Below, piece after piece: positions 1-5,877 of a stretch of DNA of 10,625 nucleotides. The position numbers were made by a program, and so were the translations under genes. Below the pieces are notes generated by a model. The model made no database searches. It was not told the origin of the DNA and was given only the letters and a program-made list of their open reading frames with translations. How positions within the stretch are numbered: position 1 is the stretch's first letter; every line of letters starts with the position of its first letter. Source of the DNA: Thermoplasmata archaeon (lineage in GTDB: Archaea > Thermoplasmatota > Thermoplasmata > Lutacidiplasmatales > UBA184); the NCBI GenBank assembly GCA_030044475.1, contig JASHVP010000089.1, positions 1-10,625 of the forward strand, written 5' to 3'.

Positions 1-437
1 TCGGCGGTTCGGCCATCGAGATCTACCTCTCATCCGATCAATACACGTCTGACGACGTGGATCTGGTCGGTCAGCAAGAGCGGATTTCCCGAGTGCTGAG
101 GCGCTGGAAGTTCCGAAGGTTGGAGGGTCGGGACCAGCGGATCTACTGGTTCAAGGACGGGATCGGGCTCGTCGATCTCGTGGGGGCGGGTGACCGATCA
201 GGTCTCCGACCCCAAAAGATCGAAACGCCATACGGCCCCGCTCTGATCAGCGCAGTCGAACCTTTGATCCTCCGCCGCCTTGTGAGGGCGCACCGCGAAG
301 GTTCTCCCGAGCTATTCGACCAAGCCGTGAAACTCGCCACGGAACGACAACTCGATTGGGATTATCTGACCGCTATGGCGAATTACGAACGGATTTCGTC
401 CCTTCTCCGTCGGCTGCGGAAACGCGTTCAAGGCTAA
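1..437 (+). CDS. Nucleotidyltransferase-fold protein (AbiEii/DUF6036-like), 5'-truncated by the window edge
   Basis: The frame is open from base 3 to the TAA at 435-437, and the gene begins before the window. A GTG at 57 is not the start, because the codons before it encode the family signature: Gly-Gly-Ser at the first visible residues, then after a short loop Ser-Asp-Asp-Val-Asp-Leu-Val. A Gly-Gly-Ser followed by an Asp-x-Asp pair marks the metal-binding active site of the Pol-beta nucleotidyltransferase superfamily. A later Gly-Leu-Val-Asp-Leu-Val (about 165-182) could be the third acidic strand. The rest is charged, mostly helical and ends in an Arg-rich helix. Such stand-alone proteins include AbiEii-type and DUF6036 proteins, often the toxin half of a toxin-antitoxin pair whose partner would lie upstream, outside this window. 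Codons ending in A or T (caa, gaa, gat, cga) are noticeably commoner than in the neighbouring genes, which fits a transferred gene. The superfamily call is fairly firm; the toxin role is inference. Confidence 0.6.
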   Translation, partial: GGSAIEIYLSSDQYTSDDVDLVGQQERISRVLRRWKFRRLEGRDQRIYWFKDGIGLVDLVGAGDRSGLRPQKIETPYGPALISAVEPLILRRLVRAHREGSPELFDQAVKLATERQLDWDYLTAMANYERISSLLRRLRKRVQG

Positions 438-512
438 TTCAATCCCTCGCCGGGCGATGCGCAACCTCGATTTCACCTCGGCCGTGACCGCCCCCGGCCT
501 CGGTCGGCCGGC

Positions 513-1007
513 TCAGCGAGTTGTTGGTCGGTTCGGTCCTCGCTGGACGGCCGACGGCGCGGCTCCAACCTCGGCGTTCGCCGTCTTCCGCGCGATCGTC
601 CGGTGGACGACGACTTCGAAGTCTCGTCCCCAGGGGCGGGCCGCCCCCTCGGGGGACCTTCCGGGCTCTCCCCACTTGGAGCCAAAGTGCAACAGCGTCA
701 GGATGACCGGAAGTACGTCCGCTCCCTTCGGCGTCAGATGCCAGAGAGTGTACCCTCGGTGCTGCTCCGCGCGCGCGATGAATCCGCTCGCTTCGAGCTC
801 TCGGAGCCGCATGGCGAGGATTCGCTTGCTCATCCCCGGGGACTGCCGTCGCAGGTCGTTGAACCTCTGCGCGCGGCCGATCGCGATGTTCGTGAGGACG
901 AGGAGCGCCCACTTGCGCCCGAGTACTCCCAGACTCGACTGGATCGGATACGCGAGGAAGTTGACGTGGACGCGGATGCGCCCCGGGCTCCGGTGGGAGG
1001 AGGTCAC
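513..1007 (-). CDS. HxlR-family winged helix-turn-helix transcriptional regulator
   Basis: The protein has 164 residues. Residues about 20-105 follow the HxlR pattern: Pro-Ile-Gln then a helix ending Leu-Gly-Arg-Lys-Trp-Ala (21-33), Arg-Phe-Asn-Asp-Leu-Arg (48-53), Pro-Gly-Met-Ser-Lys-Arg-Ile-Leu, the recognition segment Arg-Leu-Arg-Glu-Leu-Glu-Ala-Ser-Gly-Phe-Ile, and a wing ending Leu-Thr-Pro-Lys-Gly. Family members are dimeric DNA-binding proteins, many of them reacting to electrophiles, aldehydes or oxidants. The usual cysteine before Pro-Ile-Gln is Tyr20 here and the protein contains no cysteine, so thiol sensing is excluded. The start is a GTG at 1007; an in-frame stop (1029-1031) lies seven codons upstream, so no earlier long extension is possible. 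The last ~50 residues are a low-complexity Ala/Arg/Pro-rich tail atypical of the family. It is divergent from the SRPBCC gene, 75 bases away, which it may regulate. The family call is firm; ligand and target are unknown. Confidence 0.85.
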   Translation of the reverse strand: MTSSHRSPGRIRVHVNFLAYPIQSSLGVLGRKWALLVLTNIAIGRAQRFNDLRRQSPGMSKRILAMRLRELEASGFIARAEQHRGYTLWHLTPKGADVLPVILTLLHFGSKWGEPGRSPEGAARPWGRDFEVVVHRTIARKTANAEVGAAPSAVQRGPNRPTTR

Positions 1008-1036
1008 GAGCGTCCTACTTTCATTCGCCTACGGGG

Positions 1037-1044
1037 CCAAATAG
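1037..1044. promoter_or_regulatory. Shared AT-rich promoter core between the divergent HxlR and SRPBCC genes
   Basis: The sequence ccaaatag (ctatttgg on the other strand) is the only AT-rich stretch in the 75-base divergent gap. It lies about 40 bases before the ATG at 1083 and about 33 bases before the GTG at 1007, a distance at which an archaeal TATA element could serve either gene after a short leader. It is a weak match to box A, so the call is tentative. Confidence 0.35.
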
Positions 1045-1067
1045 TCCGCGGCCGATGAGTCCGCCAC

Positions 1068-1073
1068 GAGGGG
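1068..1073 (+). promoter_or_regulatory. Ribosome binding site of the SRPBCC gene
   Basis: The motif gagggg lies nine bases before the ATG at 1083 and complements the anti-Shine-Dalgarno end of 16S rRNA. It supports 1083 as the start and suggests this transcript has a short leader, unlike the leaderless genes to the right. Confidence 0.5.
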
Positions 1074-1082
1074 CGATCCATC

Positions 1083-1532
1083 ATGGTGTTCGTGAAGGAC
1101 GAAGGGAGCCGGTTCGATGCGCCGATCGACTTTGTGTGGAAGTACATCTTCGGAGGGGAGGGACACGACTCCTCCCACAAGACCACTCGGAACCCGAAGT
1201 TCAAGGCGGTCTCGGATATCACCATCGAGTACGGATCGGAACGATACCTTCGGGGGAAGTGGGCCCCGGATCGACTCCGGATCACGATGGTGCCGCCGAT
1301 CTCGGTCACGACCGAGTGGCTGGACGGAGTTCTGGCCGGCTCGAAATTCGTCTACGTCTATTCTCCCGAGGGAGAGAAGACCCGGATCGACGTCTACGGG
1401 GAATTCACGTCGAAGACGCTGCCACCCGCGGAGGTGGAGGCGGCGGCTCGAGAATTCCTCGAGAGCGAGTTCCGAGACGATGCACCCGAGATCAAGACCC
1501 AGTACGAGAAGTCGAAGTCGACCCGGAAGTGA
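1083..1532 (+). CDS. SRPBCC (START-like) domain protein
   Basis: The protein has 149 residues, no signal peptide and no membrane segment, so it should be cytosolic. It opens with Phe-Asp-Ala-Pro-Ile-Asp-Phe-Val-Trp (11-19), the characteristic first strand and helix of the SRPBCC/Bet v 1-like fold, in which residues of the form 'A-P-x-x-x-V-W' are conserved. A His-Asp-Ser-Ser-His segment (28-32) could contribute polar ligands to the pocket. Alternating strands follow to about residue 115, and the end is a long charged helix (about 115-145), typical of the fold, which forms a hydrophobic cavity over a helix-grip. Family members bind lipids, polyketides or other hydrophobic ligands, and some act as cyclases or hydrolase-like enzymes; the substrate cannot be read here. 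The divergent HxlR regulator and the shared promoter region suggest ligand-linked control. The fold call is good; the function is unknown. Confidence 0.7.
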   Translation: MVFVKDEGSRFDAPIDFVWKYIFGGEGHDSSHKTTRNPKFKAVSDITIEYGSERYLRGKWAPDRLRITMVPPISVTTEWLDGVLAGSKFVYVYSPEGEKTRIDVYGEFTSKTLPPAEVEAAAREFLESEFRDDAPEIKTQYEKSKSTRK

Positions 1533-1596
1533 TCCGCGCCGCCGTCCGAACTGAGGTCCGACTCGGGGTAGCGAGTCACGATCCCGCTCGCCGGCA

Positions 1597-1615
1597 CCCC
1601 CCGCCCCTCGGGGGG
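1597..1615. terminator. GC-rich hairpin in the convergent gap, possible transcription end
   Basis: Six C (1597-1602) can pair with six G (1610-1615) around a seven-base loop, 65 bases after the SRPBCC stop. There is no T-run, which archaeal terminators usually have, so this may only reflect base composition. The rest of the 1533-1810 gap shows no convincing gene. Another short inverted repeat (gggtgg / ccaccc, 1702-1714) lies on the side of the large minus-strand gene. Confidence 0.2.
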
Positions 1616-1810
1616 ACGGGATCCGGGAGCGACGGCCCGTCGGTCGGCAGCGCGAACCGGGTCGGCGGATCCAGGATCGTCACCGGTGGGGCGTAGACTC
1701 GGGGTGGCCCACCCTCCCCGCGCGCTCTCTCGGGGGGCAGGGCCCGGGGTCTGTACCCGGTCGGCGCTTCCGATCCGGGAAGGCCCCGGACCGGGTCCCG
1801 TTCGAGGAGG

Positions 1811-4800
1811 TCAGGGGTTCGGCGGAGGGCTCGCTTCCGAGGCGGGCCCACCGGCCGGACCGAGGCCCGACGTACTGCCGGGGGCCGGGGTTGGCGTCGG
1901 AGGCTGCTTCTTGCGACGCCGGCCCGCGAGCAGGATCAGGACCAGGAGGGCGGCGACGATCGCCGCGATGACGATCCAGAGCCAGTAGCTCCCGAGTCCG
2001 CCCGAGTTGGTGCTGCTCCCGCCCGGCGCCCCGAACTTGACCGAGATCGCCACCGGGGCCCCCGCGACCGAGAACGGCCCTCCGGCCGAGGTCGTCCAGT
2101 TCTTCGAGTTGGAGGCGGCGGTGAAGTCGTAGCTTCCGTTGTTGAGCTCGGCCACGAGCTGCGTGCCCGACGACGCCGTGACGGTGGCGGAGAGACCCGG
2201 CTGTCCGGTGATGTTCACGTACCAGCTCACGCCGATCGGGAGACCGGTCTCCGTGAAGGTGACGGCGTACGGGTAGGGGGCGGTGGAGGAGAACGGCACC
2301 GAGACGTTCAGGGCGAGACCGTCCACCGTGAACGACTTCGGAGAGGGCGTCGTCCAATCCTTGGCGCCCGTGGCCGCGACGTAGCTGTACGTCGCGTTCG
2401 ACAGGTCGATCGAGAGCGTGGTCCCCGACGACCCGGAGACGGTGGCGGTGAGGCCGGGTTCCCCGGTCACGTTCACGTACCACGTGGAACCGCTCGGAAG
2501 ACCCGTCTCCGTGAACTGCACCTCGTACTCGCGGACCGAGGGGGACGTGAAGGGGACCGCGATCTCGAGATTGTAGCCGTCGACCGTGAAGCTCCCCGAC
2601 GCGGTCGTGGTCCAGCTCGCGTTGTTCGACGCGGCCACGAACGAGTACGTTCCGTCCTCCAGTTCCAACGCGAGCGACGTGCTGGACGACCCCGGGAGCG
2701 TGGCCATGAGGGAGGGCTCGCCGGAGACGTTGACGTACCAGGTCGTCCCCGACGGCAGGTTGCTCTCCACGAACTCGACCTCGTACTCCGCGGAGCTCGG
2801 GGCGAACGCGATGGTCTGGGTGACCGGCATGCCCGCCACGGTGACGATGCCGTCGCCCGGGGTCGCGCTGTACCCCGCGAACGCCCCGACCTCGAAGTCG
2901 AACGTCCCGTTCGGCTCCGTGAAGTTGATCGTGGTCGACGTGCTCGACTCGCTCCAGTAGTTCAGGTCCACCGACCAGTTCGAGAGCGAGGGCAGGCCGG
3001 TCTCGACGAAGGTGACGGAGACGGTCGGGGCGGTGGTCGAGCTGTAGACGATCGACACGACCTGGTCCGTCCCGGAGACGTTCACCGTGCCGCCCGAGAT
3101 GGACGGGGTGTACGCCCCGATGGTGTAGGTCGTGAAGTCGTACGACCCGTTCGCGACCCACGCCACCGCGGCGGAGCTGTAGGACGCGACGTACTCGTCG
3201 TAGAGGTAGACGTACCAGTAGGTGCCGCTCGGGAGCCCGGATTCGTCAAAGGTGACCGACCAGACCTTGGTGAAGTTGATCGTCACGGTCAGGTTCTCGC
3301 CCACGATGTCGAAGTACCCGTACGACGGCGACGCCGTGTAGCCGGTCACGAGGACGGTGAAGTAGTAGCTCCCGTTCGCCTCCTCGAAATTGATCGTCGC
3401 GGACGTGGTGTTCTGGAGGACCAGCGTCGCGTTCGGGAGGTCGACCTCCACCGCCCAGAGGGCCCCCGCGGCGAGCCCCGACTCGGCGAACGTCAGGGTG
3501 TACATGGGGGCGAGCGAGAACACGATCGCGACGGAGACGTTCGCCCCGGCGACGGTGAGCGATCCGTTGGCGGGGGTCGCGGTGTAGTCCCACACGGGTT
3601 CGACCGTGAAGTTGTACGAGCTGTTCGCGACCGAGAAGTTGAGGTACGGCGTGTACGAGCCCAGGTAGACGGAGGCGGTCAGGTTCACCAGCGTCGCGTA
3701 CCAGTAGGTGTCGAGGGGCAGCCCCGTCTCGACCAGCTGCACCGTGAACAGCTCGGTGAAGTTGATGTCGACCGTGACCGGCGCCCCGGCGACCACGAAG
3801 TAGATGGTGTACGGGGCCGAGTAGCCGGGGATCGAGGTCGGCACGATGTCGTCGGAATAGGCCGAGGCGTTGGGCAATTCGAGCGTGAACGACGCGTTGA
3901 CGGTGGCGTTGTAGTAGTACCCGAAATTGGTGTTCGTCCCCCCACCCCAGGAGGTGCCGGACGGCAAGCCGTTCTCGACGAAGGTGACGGGGTAGAGCGG
4001 CGGAGGAACGAAATCGACGAGGACGGTCACGGCCCCTCCGTGGACGACGAAGGTGCCGGCCGGCGGGGAGGCGAGGTAGAGCCCGATCTCGCCCGTGGTG
4101 TAGTTGTACGTCCCGTTCGCGAGGGAGGCCAGGTCACCGAGCGGGGTGGTCGTCGTCAGGTTCTCCAGGATCCCCTGGGACGCGTTCGTGACCTGGACCC
4201 ACCAGTTCTGGTAGGCGGGGAGTCCGGTCTCATTGAACGTCACCGGGTAGACGAGCTGGTGGAAGATCACCCGGATGTAGACGGGGCCCCCGTTCACCGA
4301 GTAGCCGGCCGCCGACGGACCGGTGTACCCGGGGATCGCTCCCGCCGAGTAGGTGTACGTCCCGTTCCCGAGCGAGAATCCGATGGTCCCGGTGCCGTTG
4401 GCCACCGTTCCCGTCTTCGTCGTGCTGTGCGTCGTGATGCTCCAGGAGGCACCGTCGAGCAGGCCCTGCTCCTGGAAGTCGACCGCGTAGGGCCCCTTCG
4501 TCGCCGCGACCCCGACGCTGAGCACCTGGCCGACCCAGGTGAAGCAGTCGCTGCCGCCGGAGACGATCTCCGCCGTGGTGCTGTTCGAGCCGAGGGTGAC
4601 GTTGACGAGGTAGCTCTTCGTGTCCGAGAGGTTCCCGTAGCTCCAGATCGCGGTGCTCTCGTGCGGGTCGCTCCCCGGGAACGCGTTCGCGTCGATCGTC
4701 GTTCCGTTCCAGACCGCGGAATTGCCCGGGAGCTGGCCGTCCGCGACGATGTAGGTCGTCTTGGCGAGCGTGGAGTTGGTGGTGCTGTAGTTCAGCTGGG

Positions 4801-5704
4801 CGTCCTCGTAGTTCGGCGCGGGGGTCCCGACGGGGGAGGCGCCCGTGTAGACCGTCACCTGGTGGATCTGGGAGGAGCTCGCGTTGTCGAAGATCGCGAC
4901 GAGGGAGCAGCTGTCGTCCAGCGGCGCGATGGTGCTCGCGCTCCAGGGGTCGGCCCCGCTCGTGACCCCGGAGGGGAACGACGTCAGGTTGTTGATCCCG
5001 TTGATGACATCGGGGGTCACGTCCGCGATGAACGTGTAGATGTACGTGGGAGACCAGCACGGGGACGGCGTGGCGTACGCCGTCCAGGTCCCGGTCACGT
5101 TGACCCCGTTGATCGTTCCGTACGCGGGAGGGACCGAGTCGTTGAGGATCGACCAGATCATGTACGCCGCGACCAGGTTCGAGGTCGACCCTCCCGGCCA
5201 GGTCAGGTTGACCTGCCCGTAGCCCTGGTCCCGAAGCGCGGCGCCCTTCGCCACGTACCCGTACGGCCCGGTGTAGACGGCGTAGGGAGTCACCTGAGAG
5301 TTGAACAGGGGGGACGAGCCCGTCGGGAGGGTCCCCCGGGGCGTCGTCGGGGACGAGGCCTTCGCCGGGGAATCGCCTCGGTTCCCCGTCCCCAAGCAAG
5401 TCCCGGCCACGGCCGCGGAGCTCTGGGCCAGAGTCGTGTGGGTCGCCACGCTCGCGACCGCGGCGGAGGGGGTCGCCGCCCCCGCGGCCGAGGGGGCGCC
5501 GGACGGGCGGGCCAAGGTCCCCGGCACCGCCCACGCGCCGACGATCATGAGAAGGGCGACCCCCACGGCCACCGGGATCGCCCAGTGGAACTTCGTCGAG
5601 GGGTGCCCCCACAACCCCGTCGGGCGAGGACCGGGGGAGGGAGGGGACCCCGGAGTCGGCTCGTCGGACGGCCAGCGGCTCGCGGCGTCGATCGGTATCG
5701 GCAT
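1811..5704 (-). CDS. Giant double-anchored cell-surface protein with ten tandem ETGLP-type repeats
   Basis: The protein has 1297 residues from the ATG at 5704. An earlier in-frame ATG (5872) would add Arg/Pro-rich sequence running through the putative promoter, so it was rejected. In order: a Pro-rich N-tail (1-40); a hydrophobic segment (41-60); a low-complexity Ala/Ser/Thr linker; an N-terminal globular domain (about 135-400) recalling DUF3344-type archaeal surface domains, with Cys in Ser-Pro-Cys-Trp, Asp-Ser-Cys-Ser and Ser-Asp-Cys-Phe; ten beta-rich repeats of 75-87 residues starting near 406, 484, 570, 652, 733, 814, 893, 973, 1058 and 1145; a Ser/Gly spacer; a C-terminal membrane helix (1240-1261); Arg-Arg-Arg-Lys-Lys; and a 31-residue Pro-rich tail. 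More than forty N-x-S/T sequons point to heavy N-glycosylation outside the cell. The basic cluster after the last helix places the C-tail inside. It is likely an adhesin or envelope protein; the ligand is unknown. It has its own promoter and follows the propeller gene on the same strand. Confidence 0.85.
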   Translation of the reverse strand: MPIPIDAASRWPSDEPTPGSPPSPGPRPTGLWGHPSTKFHWAIPVAVGVALLMIVGAWAVPGTLARPSGAPSAAGAATPSAAVASVATHTTLAQSSAAVAGTCLGTGNRGDSPAKASSPTTPRGTLPTGSSPLFNSQVTPYAVYTGPYGYVAKGAALRDQGYGQVNLTWPGGSTSNLVAAYMIWSILNDSVPPAYGTINGVNVTGTWTAYATPSPCWSPTYIYTFIADVTPDVINGINNLTSFPSGVTSGADPWSASTIAPLDDSCSLVAIFDNASSSQIHQVTVYTGASPVGTPAPNYEDAQLNYSTTNSTLAKTTYIVADGQLPGNSAVWNGTTIDANAFPGSDPHESTAIWSYGNLSDTKSYLVNVTLGSNSTTAEIVSGGSDCFTWVGQVLSVGVAATKGPYAVDFQEQGLLDGASWSITTHSTTKTGTVANGTGTIGFSLGNGTYTYSAGAIPGYTGPSAAGYSVNGGPVYIRVIFHQLVYPVTFNETGLPAYQNWWVQVTNASQGILENLTTTTPLGDLASLANGTYNYTTGEIGLYLASPPAGTFVVHGGAVTVLVDFVPPPLYPVTFVENGLPSGTSWGGGTNTNFGYYYNATVNASFTLELPNASAYSDDIVPTSIPGYSAPYTIYFVVAGAPVTVDINFTELFTVQLVETGLPLDTYWYATLVNLTASVYLGSYTPYLNFSVANSSYNFTVEPVWDYTATPANGSLTVAGANVSVAIVFSLAPMYTLTFAESGLAAGALWAVEVDLPNATLVLQNTTSATINFEEANGSYYFTVLVTGYTASPSYGYFDIVGENLTVTINFTKVWSVTFDESGLPSGTYWYVYLYDEYVASYSSAAVAWVANGSYDFTTYTIGAYTPSISGGTVNVSGTDQVVSIVYSSTTAPTVSVTFVETGLPSLSNWSVDLNYWSESSTSTTINFTEPNGTFDFEVGAFAGYSATPGDGIVTVAGMPVTQTIAFAPSSAEYEVEFVESNLPSGTTWYVNVSGEPSLMATLPGSSSTSLALELEDGTYSFVAASNNASWTTTASGSFTVDGYNLEIAVPFTSPSVREYEVQFTETGLPSGSTWYVNVTGEPGLTATVSGSSGTTLSIDLSNATYSYVAATGAKDWTTPSPKSFTVDGLALNVSVPFSSTAPYPYAVTFTETGLPIGVSWYVNITGQPGLSATVTASSGTQLVAELNNGSYDFTAASNSKNWTTSAGGPFSVAGAPVAISVKFGAPGGSSTNSGGLGSYWLWIVIAAIVAALLVLILLAGRRRKKQPPTPTPAPGSTSGLGPAGGPASEASPPPNP
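2036..2790 (-). repeat. Recently amplified subgroup: repeats 8-10 of the surface protein
   Basis: These three units of 255, 261 and 255 bases share features missing from repeats 1-7: Trp-Tyr-Val-Asn-[Val/Ile]-[Ser/Thr]-Gly-[Glu/Gln]-Pro-x-Leu, then x-Ala-Thr, a Ser-Ser-x-Thr turn, and a Trp-Thr-Thr in the second half. They also align well at the DNA level (for example gtctccgtgaa at the start of units 9 and 10, and closely similar middles). The simplest reading is two in-frame duplications at the membrane-proximal end. Confidence 0.75.
2036..4493 (-). repeat. Ten-copy protein-level tandem repeat (beta-sandwich-like ETGLP units)
   Basis: Each unit opens with an aromatic-rich strand, then Phe-x-Glu-[Ser/Thr/Asn/Gln]-[Gly/Asn]-Leu followed usually by Pro-x-Gly-x-x-Trp. 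It continues with a variable middle, a conserved Asn/Asp-Gly-[Thr/Ser]-Tyr-x-Phe strand and a closing 'V-x-G/Val-x-Val-x-Phe' strand. Nine of ten copies have an acidic residue at the Glu position followed by the Gly/Asn-Leu pair; copy 1 (Gln-Gly-Leu-Leu-Asp-Gly) is the most divergent. Copies 1-7 differ strongly from one another, and copies 8-10 form a closer subgroup. Confidence 0.85.
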
Positions 5705-5738
5705 GGAACTTCCGTGGGCGAGGCGGGACCCCGTTCGC

Positions 5739-5749
5739 GGGATAAACCC
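5739..5749 (-). promoter_or_regulatory. Putative TATA element of the giant surface protein gene
   Basis: Read on the minus strand, gggtttatccc contains tttatc and is the only AT-rich patch in the 173 bases between the propeller gene and this gene. It lies about 39 bases before the ATG at 5704, giving a leader of roughly a dozen bases. This suggests the surface protein can be transcribed independently of the upstream propeller gene, and it also supports the chosen start, because longer versions would translate through it. The flanking ggg/ccc make the element a short inverted repeat. Confidence 0.45.
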
Positions 5750-5877
5750 TTCGTCGCCGCGCGACCGCCGCGGAGTGCGTCGGCCCGAGACCGCGTCCGC
5801 CGTCGGACGGGGGGCGGCCGGGACTCCTTCCTCGCACGTCGGCGGGTCAATGGGGCCGGTCGACGCGGACATTCCGT

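Noticed and set aside
57..59. GTG at 57 as the start of the nucleotidyltransferase
   Set aside because: The in-frame codons before it encode the Gly-Gly-Ser part of the active-site signature, so the gene starts outside the window.
1680..3161. A 493-codon minus-strand frame overlapping the end of the surface protein gene
   Set aside because: It overlaps the repeat-bearing frame on the same strand, its composition is His/Arg/Gly-rich, and it keeps no repeat signature.
1995..4500. CRISPR-like or transposon-like DNA repeats in the repeat-rich region
   Set aside because: The periodicity follows the protein repeat with drifted DNA sequence; there are no short identical repeats with unique spacers, no terminal inverted repeats and no transposase.
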